Positions 8,998-17,009 of a DNA stretch of 64,000 nucleotides are shown here, piece after piece. The DNA comes from Fervidibacter sinensis. Its GTDB lineage: Bacteria; Armatimonadota; Fervidibacteria; Fervidibacterales; Fervidibacteraceae. How positions within the stretch are numbered: position 1 is the stretch's first letter; the number at the start of each line of letters is the position of its first letter. Below the pieces are notes generated by a model. It was not told the DNA's origin and ran no database searches. It worked only from the letters and a program-made list of their open reading frames with translations. The DNA lies in assembly GCA_032161045.1 (NCBI GenBank), contig JAVHTH010000007.1; one strand, written 5' to 3'. The position numbers and the translations under genes were made by a program.

Positions 8998-9576
8998 TCA
9001 ATCTAAGTTCAGTTTTTCAGCAAAATTCAATTTGGCGAGAGGTGTGTAAGTTGGTCCCTCACGCGATAGGTCACTGCGAAACAATGTAAGGTGAGAGGCT
9101 AAAACCTCACCAAATTTTACACCTGCATACTCGCTCAAAATTTCCCGAACTTTTTCCATCCCAGCCATCGCTTTAACCCGTCCAATAGTGATGTGTGGGT
9201 GATAAGCCCGCTCTTCAGGTGCGAAACCCAGTTGCTCCATCGCTTTTTCAACGAGTTGCTGCAACCTCATCAAAGGCTGCACTGCCTCAACTCCAACCCA
9301 AAGGACCCTTGGGCGACGCAAATCTGGAAAACCACCGACACCTTTTACCGTGAAAGAGAAAGGTTCCGTCACCTGAGCAATTGCTTTTAGGGTTTCTGCA
9401 ACTGCCTCAATTTGCTCCTCAGGAACTTCCCCGAGAAATTTCAAAGTCAAGTGCAAATTTTCTGGCTCAACCCACTTGACAGCAGCATTTGTTCGTTGCA
9501 GTCGCTGCAACAAAACGACCAACTGCTCCCTCACTTCATCTGACAACTCCAACGCCACGAAACTTCTGATCCCCAT
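8998..9576 (-). CDS. thpR: RNA 2',3'-cyclic phosphodiesterase
   Basis: A 192-residue 2H-family phosphoesterase (ThpR/LigT), which opens 2',3'-cyclic phosphate RNA ends to 2'-phosphates. The two catalytic HxTx motifs are HLTLKFLGEVP and HITIGRVKA, and the N-terminal RSFVALELSDEVRE is typical. The frame is open upstream to 9831, but the extra 85 residues do not resemble the family. The ATG at 9576 has GGAGGTG 5 bases upstream, so the short form is annotated. RtcB and a CLP1-like kinase elsewhere in the window also act on RNA ends. Confidence 0.9.
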   Translation of the reverse strand: MGIRSFVALELSDEVREQLVVLLQRLQRTNAAVKWVEPENLHLTLKFLGEVPEEQIEAVAETLKAIAQVTEPFSFTVKGVGGFPDLRRPRVLWVGVEAVQPLMRLQQLVEKAMEQLGFAPEERAYHPHITIGRVKAMAGMEKVREILSEYAGVKFGEVLASHLTLFRSDLSREGPTYTPLAKLNFAEKLNLD

Positions 9577-9897
9577 GCTTACACCTCCAAGTTGCCCTAA
9601 AGATGGTTCGCAAATTGACCGCGATGTATCTGGAAGGGTAAACCACCGACTTTTGGGTTCGGCAAAGGCTTTACCCTCAGGACATTTTTCGGCATTTCCA
9701 CCAGTCATGCATTTTGCCGTAACAAACGGTAGAGCGTAATCTGCAACTTCTTGGCTCGTTGGACAAATGCGAGTTGTGAAAAGGGTTGATGCGAAGACAT
9801 TGTTGTCCGCGATTAAATCACTCAACTTCAAAGCCGAAAATCATTTTTGGGCGGGTTAGAGACCCAAGAGTGGATCGCGACCATTCGCACATTGTCC
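9577..9897. other. Intergenic region upstream of thpR and cpaF
   Basis: About 320 bases between the divergent thpR and cpaF genes. The minus-strand frame stays open across most of it but has no recognisable domain and no ribosome site at its far end. I see no tRNA, no clear hairpin-repeat copy and no inserted element. It presumably holds the upstream regulatory DNA of thpR. Confidence 0.4.
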
Positions 9898-9926
9898 TTG
9901 CATTGTGGTTTAAGCAATGTTATAAT
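9898..9926 (+). promoter_or_regulatory. Sigma-70-type promoter of the tad operon
   Basis: TTGCAT (9898-9903) and a perfect TATAAT (9921-9926) are separated by exactly 17 bases. GGAGGTGAG then lies at 9941-9949 and the cpaF ATG at 9958. This is the best-formed promoter I found in the window and should drive cpaF-tadB-tadC. Confidence 0.75.
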
Positions 9927-9957
9927 ACAAGCGTGCTTAAGGAGGTGAGAGCAGGGC

Positions 9958-11424
9958 ATGTTCATTAGGCGGACGGCACCACAGCAGCAACACCAGCAAG
10001 AACAAACTGCAGTGATACAAAAAGAACCAACCGACGGTCGTGGGGTAGGGGAGGTGGTTGAGAAGAAACCCCGTCTGACCATACCGAAAGATGAAATCTC
10101 ATGGGAGGATACTGCCCCGATCAGCGACCGTCCTCGGCTGAGCAAAGAAGAGAGGGAGTTAATTTTGAGGCTAAGGGGAAAAGTGCATCAGAGGGTTGTA
10201 TCCGATTTTGAACGCGGGTTTGCAAAAGGAATTGACATGCATAACCCCCAACAGGTTCGCCCGTTGGTGGAGCGAGTAGCACAGGACATAATGGAGGAAG
10301 AACACATTCCGCTCCCTGCAAAACTTCGGGAGGTGCTCATACAAGAGGTTTTGGACGAGATAATTGGCTACGGTCCCCTTCAAGCCTTCCTTGATGATCC
10401 GACCATCACGGAAATCATGGTCAACTCGGCTGACAAAATTTTCTATGAGCGTCGCGGTCGCATTTATCTGAGCGACCAAAGGTTTGATAACGACGAACAT
10501 GTCTTGCGCATTATTGACAAAATCTTGTCGCCTTTGGGGCGACAGGTGAATGAAAGAACACCCATGATGGACGCCCGTTTGCCGGACGGAAGCCGTGTCA
10601 ATGTCATTATTCCGCCATTGGCAATTAAAGGACCTTGTATCACCATCAGAAAGTTCTCCCGAAAGCCCTTGACAATTGAAAAACTCATTGAGTTCGGCTC
10701 ACTGACCGAGCCGATGGCAATTTTCCTTCAGGCTGCGGTGAGAGCGCGTTTGAACATTATAGTTTCGGGAGGAACCGGTTCAGGTAAAACAACCTTGCTC
10801 AATGTCCTGAGCAACTTCATCCCACCGTGGGAGCGCATAGTAACGGTAGAAGACGCGGCGGAACTGCAGTTGCAGCATGAAAACTGGGTGGCATTGGAAG
10901 CCCGTCCACCGAACATTGAGGGACAGGGAGCAGTCCCTATTCGGGAACTTGTCCGCAACGCTTTGCGAATGCGACCTGACCGCATAATCGTTGGCGAGTG
11001 TCGTGGACCTGAAGCGCTTGACATGATTCAAGCGATGAACACCGGTCATGAAGGTTCAATGTCAACTTTGCACAGTAACTCCCCTCGCGACACGATTTAC
11101 CGACTTGAGACGATGATAATGATGGCAGGAACGGAATTGCCTCAAAAAGCAATCGCGCGGCAAATCTCTTCCGCACTGAACTTAATCGTCCACGCGTCCC
11201 GCTTATCTGACGGAAGCCGAAAAGTCGTTTACATCACGGAGGTGCAAGGTTTGGAAGGCGATACAGTGCTGTTGCAGGACATCTTCGTCTTTGAGCAAAA
11301 AGGGGTGGACGCTCAAGGAAGGGTAATCGGTAGGCATCGGGCAACTGGCTTCCGACCATTGTGCGCCGACCGGATTAGGGTCGCTGGGATAGATTTGCCC
11401 GATGATTTGTTTGTTCAGGATTGA
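9958..11424 (+). CDS. cpaF: CpaF/TadA family secretion ATPase
   Basis: A 488-residue hexameric secretion ATPase of the Tad (type IVc pilus) family, powering assembly at the inner membrane. Visible features are the N-domain GYGPLQAFLDDPTITEIMVN, Walker A SGGTGSGKTTLLNVLSNF, the Asp-box VEDAAELQLQHENWV, and the Walker B/His-box region MRPDRIIVGECRGPEALDM with MNTGHEGSMSTLHSNSPRD. The first 60 residues are Gln/Pro-rich and probably disordered. The two TadB/TadC-type membrane genes follow closely. No pilin, TadD, CpaB or secretin gene is seen nearby, so this is a minimal inner-membrane module. Confidence 0.93.
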   Translation: MFIRRTAPQQQHQQEQTAVIQKEPTDGRGVGEVVEKKPRLTIPKDEISWEDTAPISDRPRLSKEERELILRLRGKVHQRVVSDFERGFAKGIDMHNPQQVRPLVERVAQDIMEEEHIPLPAKLREVLIQEVLDEIIGYGPLQAFLDDPTITEIMVNSADKIFYERRGRIYLSDQRFDNDEHVLRIIDKILSPLGRQVNERTPMMDARLPDGSRVNVIIPPLAIKGPCITIRKFSRKPLTIEKLIEFGSLTEPMAIFLQAAVRARLNIIVSGGTGSGKTTLLNVLSNFIPPWERIVTVEDAAELQLQHENWVALEARPPNIEGQGAVPIRELVRNALRMRPDRIIVGECRGPEALDMIQAMNTGHEGSMSTLHSNSPRDTIYRLETMIMMAGTELPQKAIARQISSALNLIVHASRLSDGSRKVVYITEVQGLEGDTVLLQDIFVFEQKGVDAQGRVIGRHRATGFRPLCADRIRVAGIDLPDDLFVQD

Positions 11425-11446
11425 ACACCTGTGAGAGGTGAAACTT

Positions 11447-12268
11447 ATGACGACGACCGAAACCGTTCTGACCGAAGAGAAAGAGAGGTTCCCTTTGCTG
11501 ACGAGGCTGTTTGCGAAAACCCGTTGGGCCCGCATTTACGCCCGGAAAATGATGGAAGCGGGGTTGCCCGTTCGCGGTGAAGAGTTCCTGATTTTCCTTC
11601 TCTTCACAACGGTAGGTTTATCCGCCATTGTTGCCCTCATCTCCCAACATTTCCTTGGCTTCTTGGTTGGAGGCTTTTTGGGCTTTGCTGGTCCAAACTG
11701 GGCACTTCAGTGGAGAATTAACCGCCGTAAAACCCTTTTGGAAAACCAACTGGCAGACGCATTGACAATCATTTCAGCAGGTTTATCTGCAGGATACAGT
11801 TTCCTGCAAAGTGCCAAATTGGCAGCGGACCAACTACCTCCCCCTATTTCTGAGGAGTTGGACAGAGTTGTTCGTCTTGCCTCGTTGGGAATGCCTGTAG
11901 AGCAAGCCCTACAGTTGATGGCGGAACGGGTTCAAAGTTACGATTATGACATAACGGTTTCGGCGATTCTCGTCCAATTAAGGCGCGGTGGAAACCTTTC
12001 CCGAATTCTGTCAACGGTTGCCGACACCATTCGGCAGCGAATTGAATTGAGGGGAGAAATCGCCGCTTCAACCGCACAGGCGAGATTTAGCGGTTGGATT
12101 TTGATGGGGTTGCCGTTCGCTGTTGCCGTTTTAGTTTTCATCATCAACCCGGGATGGATGCGTTTGCTCCTTGAAACTGAATTAGGACACAAGATGATTT
12201 ACACGGGCATCTGTATGCAAGCGATGGGAATGCTCTGGATTCGCAAGTTGCTCCAAGTTGAACTGTGA
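11447..12268 (+). CDS. tadB: Type II secretion F-domain protein, TadB-like
   Basis: A 273-residue inner-membrane platform protein of the Tad system. It has two hydrophobic segments near residues 40-85, the T2SF domain (LADALTIISAGLSAGYSFLQ and LVQLRRGGNLSRILSTVADTIRQRIELRGE), and two terminal membrane segments. It works with the TadC-like partner to couple the ATPase to fibre assembly. The ATG at 11447 is chosen over the GTG at 11438 because GAGAGGTG sits at a suitable distance. It follows cpaF by 22 bases. Confidence 0.88.
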   Translation: MTTTETVLTEEKERFPLLTRLFAKTRWARIYARKMMEAGLPVRGEEFLIFLLFTTVGLSAIVALISQHFLGFLVGGFLGFAGPNWALQWRINRRKTLLENQLADALTIISAGLSAGYSFLQSAKLAADQLPPPISEELDRVVRLASLGMPVEQALQLMAERVQSYDYDITVSAILVQLRRGGNLSRILSTVADTIRQRIELRGEIAASTAQARFSGWILMGLPFAVAVLVFIINPGWMRLLLETELGHKMIYTGICMQAMGMLWIRKLLQVEL

Positions 12269-12279
12269 GGTGATTTGTC

Positions 12280-13257
12280 ATGAGCGTTGAATTGATAGTT
12301 GTCATTGGATTGTGGATTTTTGCCTTGACTTTGGCTGGTTTCAGCATCTTTCAAGAAATTCGCGCTCGTCAATTGAGGGAACGAATTTCAAGGATGGTCC
12401 GAACAAGGGTTCTTGAAGAGGAAGAGCGAATTCTGGCTGCGATAGAGGAAGAGGAGATGAAATTGTCTTTGCCGGTTCGCTTGTTCCGCACTTTCGTTTT
12501 GCCAGTAATTCAACGCTTCAGCAGGTTTGTGCCTCAGGCAAGTGCTTCCTTGAAAGTCACTGAGGAACTCTTGGCGATGGCTGGTTATCCCTTAGGGTTA
12601 GCGCCTGCCGACTTAATGGGGTTGAGGATGCTTTTAACTCTGGGGGGAGCATTTCTGGGTGCTTTCTTGCCAATTGTGCTCGCTCTGAAAATCCCGGGCA
12701 TTGCGACCCCTATGAACATAGTGATTTCGGTGAGCATTTTGAGCATCGTTGGTTTCCTCGGTCCCATCTTTTGGTTGCGCCGAGTTGCAAACCAACGACG
12801 GCGTCGCATAATGAGGCAACTCCCGGATATGTTGGACTTGATCACGCTCTCAATTGAGGCGGGGTTGGCATTTGACGGTGCTGTTTACGAAGCCACGCGA
12901 AGGTTCAAAGGACCACTTTCCGATGAATTGAAAAAGGCTATGCGTGAAGTTACATTGGGCAAACCTCGCTCTCAAGCCCTTCGCGATATGGCGGAGAGGC
13001 TAAAGTTGGAAGATGTTTCGCTTCTCGTTTCTGCCGTCCATCAATCGGAAACTTTAGGGTCGCCTCTCGCTGACGCTTTGAAGGCGTTAGCCACTGAACT
13101 GCGAAAAAAGCGTTTGCGAATGATTCGCGAGCAAATTGCCAAACTCCCGGTCAAACTCATTTTCCCTCTGGTGCTTTTCATCTTCCCAACTCTCTTCATC
13201 GTGATTCTCGGCCCTGCAGTGATTCAACTCTCACGGACAGGCTTAGGAGGAGGTTAG
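12280..13257 (+). CDS. tadC: Type II secretion F-domain protein, TadC-like
   Basis: A 325-residue second platform protein. It starts with one membrane helix, then a charged linker with EEEERILAAIEEEEMK. The T2SF domain follows, with RQLPDMLDLITLSIEAGLAFDGA, LSDELKKAMREVTLGKPRSQALRDMAERL and the closing FPLVLFIFPTLFIVILGPAV. It starts 11 bases after tadB with a GAGGTGA site, so it is clearly co-transcribed. Together with cpaF it forms a complete inner-membrane motor. Confidence 0.88.
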   Translation: MSVELIVVIGLWIFALTLAGFSIFQEIRARQLRERISRMVRTRVLEEEERILAAIEEEEMKLSLPVRLFRTFVLPVIQRFSRFVPQASASLKVTEELLAMAGYPLGLAPADLMGLRMLLTLGGAFLGAFLPIVLALKIPGIATPMNIVISVSILSIVGFLGPIFWLRRVANQRRRRIMRQLPDMLDLITLSIEAGLAFDGAVYEATRRFKGPLSDELKKAMREVTLGKPRSQALRDMAERLKLEDVSLLVSAVHQSETLGSPLADALKALATELRKKRLRMIREQIAKLPVKLIFPLVLFIFPTLFIVILGPAVIQLSRTGLGGG

Positions 13258-13284
13258 CGAGCGAAAAAGCAGACGCCAGCCTTT

Positions 13285-13950
13285 TCAGGAATCTTTAAGG
13301 GCTTGCTCTAACGCTCTTGAAATTTCTCGGACCTGCGGGTGATCGGGTGCTATTGACTTAGCCTGATTGAGATACTCTCGCGCTCTCCTTGGAAACCCAA
13401 CCTCCAAGTAAAACTTCGCCCAATGCAACGCTTCTTCCAACGCTTTGGATTGTTCGTCAGATAGGGTAGGGGAGGATAGAGTTGACAATGTCGCTTCTAA
13501 AGTCTGCAACTTTTGTTGAATTTCCCGCGCCAATTCTCCCGTCGGGAATCGTTGCAGAGCGCGTTCGTATGCTTCCTTCGCTCTTCTCAACCTCCCTGTT
13601 GACTCCAGCGCCTTCCCAAACAAAAAATGACTTTGCGGGTTTGCATCGTCAATCTCACAGGCTTTGCTGAGCAATCCGATAGCCTCCTCCGGTCTGCCCG
13701 TTTCTATCAACAATTGCCCTAATGCCAGCAACGGGTCAGGGGCATCGGGGACTTTCTCAACTACTTCCCTCAGCAGGTTTTCAGCGCTTGTCAAGTTCCC
13801 TTTTGACCACTCTTGCAAAGCCAGTTGGTATTTTTGCCTCGCTTCGCGGACTATGAACTCTGCTATTTTCCCGTATCCAAACCGGAGCAGTTCTCGCCTT
13901 TCCTCCCAAAGTCTTTGGGCCCTTTCTTTTTCCCTTCTCGTTTTCGCCAC
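13285..13950 (-). CDS. Tetratricopeptide repeat protein
   Basis: A 221-residue cytoplasmic protein with no signal peptide. After a basic N-terminus (AKTRREKERAQRLWEERREL) come several TPR units: YQLALQEWSKGNLTSAENLL, DPLLALGQLLIETGRPEEAI, NPQSHFLFGKALESTGRLRR and a fourth near the C-terminus (AKFYLEVGFPRRAREYLNQA). TPRs mediate protein contacts, but the partner is unknown. The GTG start at 13950 has GGAGGG upstream. It follows the PpiC gene by 15 bases and is likely in its operon. Confidence 0.8.
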   Translation of the reverse strand: MAKTRREKERAQRLWEERRELLRFGYGKIAEFIVREARQKYQLALQEWSKGNLTSAENLLREVVEKVPDAPDPLLALGQLLIETGRPEEAIGLLSKACEIDDANPQSHFLFGKALESTGRLRRAKEAYERALQRFPTGELAREIQQKLQTLEATLSTLSSPTLSDEQSKALEEALHWAKFYLEVGFPRRAREYLNQAKSIAPDHPQVREISRALEQALKDS

Positions 13951-13965
13951 AATTTTTCCCTCCTG

Positions 13966-14790
13966 TCATTGATTTTCCCTTAAGGTTGGGTCAAGGATTT
14001 GGACTTTCGCCTGACGCAAAAGTTTGTTGGGAAGTTCAAGTTTCAGTTGCCAAACTTTCTGTTGCTTCAGTTGAGCGATGATTTGCTCCCGAACCTCATC
14101 AAATGTTTTCTGCTCCGCAGGAAAACGAGCCTCCAACTTGACAATCACCCACTCACCGTTGATTTCAACGGGTTTACTGAATTCGCCGATTTTCAATTGT
14201 TTGACAGTTGATTGCAACTTTGGGTGTAGGTCGCCAATAGGTATCGTGCCCATGTCGCCACCTCGTTGGCGAGTTACTGGGTTTACAGAGAAGTGACGAG
14301 CCAAATCAGCGAAGTTTTCCCCATTCCTCAAGCGCAGCGCTTCCCAAATTGCTTCGGCGTTTTCCTTGCTTTCTAAGGTTATCTCCCGCAAGCGAACTCG
14401 CTCGGGTTGTTGGTATAACGATTTGTTTTGCTCGTAATAACGCCTTGCTTCCGCTTCGGTTACCTCCGCCATAGTCTCTGCTAACTTCTCCAGTAACAAT
14501 TCCGCTTTGATCCTACGCCGGTTTTCCCAATTGTCGGTTAGTCGGTGGCGTTTAAGAGTTTGAGAAACTTCTGACTCAGTAACGACAATTCCCCGCTTCT
14601 GCGCTTCCCGTTCCAGCAACTTCTGCAACACCAATTCGCGTAGCATTGAAGAACCATATCTCTGCCACAGGCTTTCTCGCAACTCTTTCTCGGTTACTGT
14701 AATGCCGTCCGCCCGCGCGATGATGCGTTCGCTGGGACGACACCCGACTAAGACCAAGGCAACGCCCGCAAAAAGCCAATAACGCGTCAA
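13966..14790 (-). CDS. PpiC/parvulin-type peptidyl-prolyl isomerase lipoprotein
   Basis: A SurA/PrsA-like chaperone of the cell envelope. The N-terminal YWLFAGVALVLVGC is a lipoprotein signal ending at a lipobox Cys. Next comes a SurA-like helical region and then a rotamase domain: LREITLESKENAEAIWEALR, FADLARHFSVNPVTRQRGGD, MGTIPIGDLHP and KPVEINGEWVIVKLEAR. The frame is open from an ATG at 14808, but that codon overlaps the GGAGGTGA ribosome site. A TTG at 14790, ten bases after the site, is therefore the likelier start (274 residues). It should help fold secreted proteins, of which this window has many. Confidence 0.85.
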   Translation of the reverse strand: MTRYWLFAGVALVLVGCRPSERIIARADGITVTEKELRESLWQRYGSSMLRELVLQKLLEREAQKRGIVVTESEVSQTLKRHRLTDNWENRRRIKAELLLEKLAETMAEVTEAEARRYYEQNKSLYQQPERVRLREITLESKENAEAIWEALRLRNGENFADLARHFSVNPVTRQRGGDMGTIPIGDLHPKLQSTVKQLKIGEFSKPVEINGEWVIVKLEARFPAEQKTFDEVREQIIAQLKQQKVWQLKLELPNKLLRQAKVQILDPTLRENQ

Positions 14791-14811
14791 TTCCCAACTC
14801 ACCTCCATCGC

Positions 14812-14839
14812 TTGACATCCGAAGTTTATGTCGCAAAAT
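14812..14839 (+). promoter_or_regulatory. Possible promoter of rplU-rpmA
   Basis: TTGACA (14812-14817) is followed after 16 bases by CAAAAT (14834-14839, four of six matches to TATAAT). This would give a leader of about 80 bases before rplU. The -35 is perfect but the -10 is weak. It lies in the divergent gap between the PpiC gene and rplU. Confidence 0.4.
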
Positions 14840-14925
14840 TAGCATATCGCATCCAGACAAACCAAGGAGCACCAAGCGAAGGACATCTCGCCATTGGCTT
14901 CAATTTGAAGGAGGGAAATCTCGCC

Positions 14926-15261
14926 ATGGAAACGGTTCAGAGCGTTCGTGCGGTCATTGAAACAGGTGGCAAGCAATACGAAGTCACGCCTGGCTCAATT
15001 TTGCGGGTCGAGAAACTGGAAGTCCCTGAGAACGAAACCTTTGAGATTGACAAAGTTCTATTAATTCGCACGCCCGAGCAAACACTTATCGGAACGCCTT
15101 ACATTACGGGTGCAAAGGTAGTTGCGAAAGTTAGGAAACACGGACGGGGCGAAAAAATCATCGTGTTCAAGTTCAAACCCAAAAAGCGCTACATGCGAAA
15201 GAAAGGACACCGACAGTGGTTCACCGAGTTGCAAATTGAGCAAATTGTTGTGCCACAATAA
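14926..15261 (+). CDS. rplU: 50S ribosomal protein L21
   Basis: L21 binds 23S rRNA in the large subunit. The 111-residue protein begins METVQSVRAVIETGGKQYEV and ends with KRYMRKKGHRQWFTELQIEQI, the family signature that includes the RKxGHRQ block. The frame is open further upstream, but the ATG at 14926 has AAGGAGGG before it and gives normal length. It heads the standard rplU-rpmA-obgE cluster. Confidence 0.96.
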   Translation: METVQSVRAVIETGGKQYEVTPGSILRVEKLEVPENETFEIDKVLLIRTPEQTLIGTPYITGAKVVAKVRKHGRGEKIIVFKFKPKKRYMRKKGHRQWFTELQIEQIVVPQ

Positions 15262-15304
15262 AAGAAGGCGACCAAAAGAAGGAAGCCACGGAGGTGAACG
15301 GATA

Positions 15305-15565
15305 ATGGCTCATAAGAAATCAGGAGGCGCAACTAAAAACGGACGCGATAGCAGGTCAAAACGATTGGGTGTTAAAGTCTATGGTGGGGAATTTGTCAAG
15401 GCTGGTTATGTCCTAATCCGTCAAAGAGGGACAAGGTTCTTGCCGGGCAGGAATGTCGGCATGGGCAACGATTACACCTTGTTCGCTTTGACCGACGGCT
15501 ATGTCGTCTATGACCGCAAAGGTGACAAAGTCCGCGTGAATGTGTTGCCAACGCCTTCGGCATGA
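15305..15565 (+). CDS. rpmA: 50S ribosomal protein L27
   Basis: An 86-residue L27, with MAHKKSGGATKNGRDSRSKR at the N-terminus, the part that reaches the peptidyl-transferase centre. LGVKVYGGEFVKAGYVLIRQ and GTRFLPGRNVGMGNDYTLFA are diagnostic. There is no N-terminal extension of the kind cleaved by Prp in Firmicutes, because MAHKK is reached directly from the ATG behind GGAGGTGAAC. It follows rplU by 43 bases. Confidence 0.96.
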   Translation: MAHKKSGGATKNGRDSRSKRLGVKVYGGEFVKAGYVLIRQRGTRFLPGRNVGMGNDYTLFALTDGYVVYDRKGDKVRVNVLPTPSA

Positions 15566-15682
15566 AAGGTTACTGGACCTGTTGTTCAACAACCGTCCCT
15601 TGCATGAAGGGTAATTGTTCCATGCCAAAATTTGTTCGGTTTCCCTTTGGTCTTGACAATTGCTTATCACTGGTGACCACTT

Positions 15683-16957
15683 ATGCACTTCGTTGACGAA
15701 GTTGTCATCTTTGTCAAAGCAGGCGATGGGGGAAATGGTTGTGTTGCTTTCAGAAGGGAAAAGTTTGTTCCCAGAGGAGGACCTGCAGGAGGGGATGGCG
15801 GAAGAGGCGGACATGTGATTTTGCTTGCAGACCCCTCGGTTAAAACCCTCGTGGATTTGCACCTGCAGCGCACTTACAAAGCCCCTAACGGTCAGCACGG
15901 TCAAGGGAGCAATAAGCATGGGGCGAATGGGGAAGACTTAATCATTCGCGTCCCGCCCGGAACTGTAGTCTATGACCATGAAACTGGGGAACTTTTGGCG
16001 GATTTAGTAAAACCTGGGCAACGAGTTATCGTAGCACGAGGCGGGAGAGGGGGGCGGGGTAATGCATCGTTTGCTACCCCTACACGCCAAACCCCAGTCT
16101 TTGCAGAATTGGGGGAGCCTGGGGAAAGTAGAACTTTGAGGTTGGAATTGAAGTTACTTGCCGATGTTGGCATTATCGGTTACCCCAATGTTGGTAAGTC
16201 AACCCTCATCAGCAAAATCAGCGCCGCCCGCCCCAAAATAGCCGATTACCCTTTCACAACTTTAGTTCCGAATTTGGGGACGGTGAAGATTGACAATTTT
16301 AGTTTTGTTGTAGCAGACCTACCTGGGCTCATTGAAGGTGCACACAAAGGTGTTGGGTTAGGACATCAGTTTTTACGACATGCAGAACGAACGGCTCTAT
16401 TGGTTCACATGGTGGATATCGCTGCTGTTGAAGGTCGCGATCCTATACGCGATTTTGAGGTCATCAACAACGAACTCAGACTTTACAACCCATCTTTAGC
16501 GGAAAAACCTCAAATTGTTGTCGCCAACAAAATTGACCTTCCCAATGCAAAGGAAAACCTTGATAGGTGTTTGCCATATTGGCAAAAATTGGGTTACGAA
16601 GTTTTTGCCGTTTCTGCGCTAACTGGGGAAGGCTTAAACGCCTTGGTCTACAGAATGGCTGAGTTAGTGAAAATGTTCCAACCAAGACAGGTTCAGGAAT
16701 GGGTTGATGAGGAAATCGTCGTCCCACCTGTCCCTAAACCTCCGCTCTCCATTGAGCGGTTAGATGATGAAACCTGGTTGGTGAAAGGCGGAGATTCAGA
16801 ACAACTTGTGAACCTGATCAATGCCTCCCATCCTCAAGCATTGGCTGAAATCAAAGAGAGGTTGATTAGGCATGGGATTTGGAAAGCACTTCGCAAAGCG
16901 GGAGCAAAAACAGGGGACCGCATTATCGTTGGCTCAGTGGAACTAATGATGGACTGA
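15683..16957 (+). CDS. obgE: Obg family GTPase
   Basis: A 424-residue Obg, a ribosome-associated GTPase involved in 50S assembly and stress control. The Gly-rich N-terminal Obg fold is clear (FVKAGDGGNGCVAFRREKFV, GGPAGGDGGRGGHV). The G domain has G1 GYPNVGKSTLI, switch TTLVPNLGTV, G3 DLPGLIEGAH and G4 NKIDLP. A C-terminal OCT domain of about 90 residues follows (KPPLSIERLDDETWLVKGGD). The gene order L21-L27-Obg is widely conserved. The CRISPR array starts 52 bases downstream. Confidence 0.95.
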   Translation: MHFVDEVVIFVKAGDGGNGCVAFRREKFVPRGGPAGGDGGRGGHVILLADPSVKTLVDLHLQRTYKAPNGQHGQGSNKHGANGEDLIIRVPPGTVVYDHETGELLADLVKPGQRVIVARGGRGGRGNASFATPTRQTPVFAELGEPGESRTLRLELKLLADVGIIGYPNVGKSTLISKISAARPKIADYPFTTLVPNLGTVKIDNFSFVVADLPGLIEGAHKGVGLGHQFLRHAERTALLVHMVDIAAVEGRDPIRDFEVINNELRLYNPSLAEKPQIVVANKIDLPNAKENLDRCLPYWQKLGYEVFAVSALTGEGLNALVYRMAELVKMFQPRQVQEWVDEEIVVPPVPKPPLSIERLDDETWLVKGGDSEQLVNLINASHPQALAEIKERLIRHGIWKALRKAGAKTGDRIIVGSVELMMD

Positions 16958-17009
16958 ACTTCCGCCCTCATTCCCATTAAGGTCAACAAAGGAAAATTAT
17001 CGGACATTT

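Noticed and set aside
9577..9831. An 85-residue N-terminal extension of ThpR
   Set aside because: A clear ribosome site and ATG at 9576 give the standard ThpR start, and the extension has no family resemblance.
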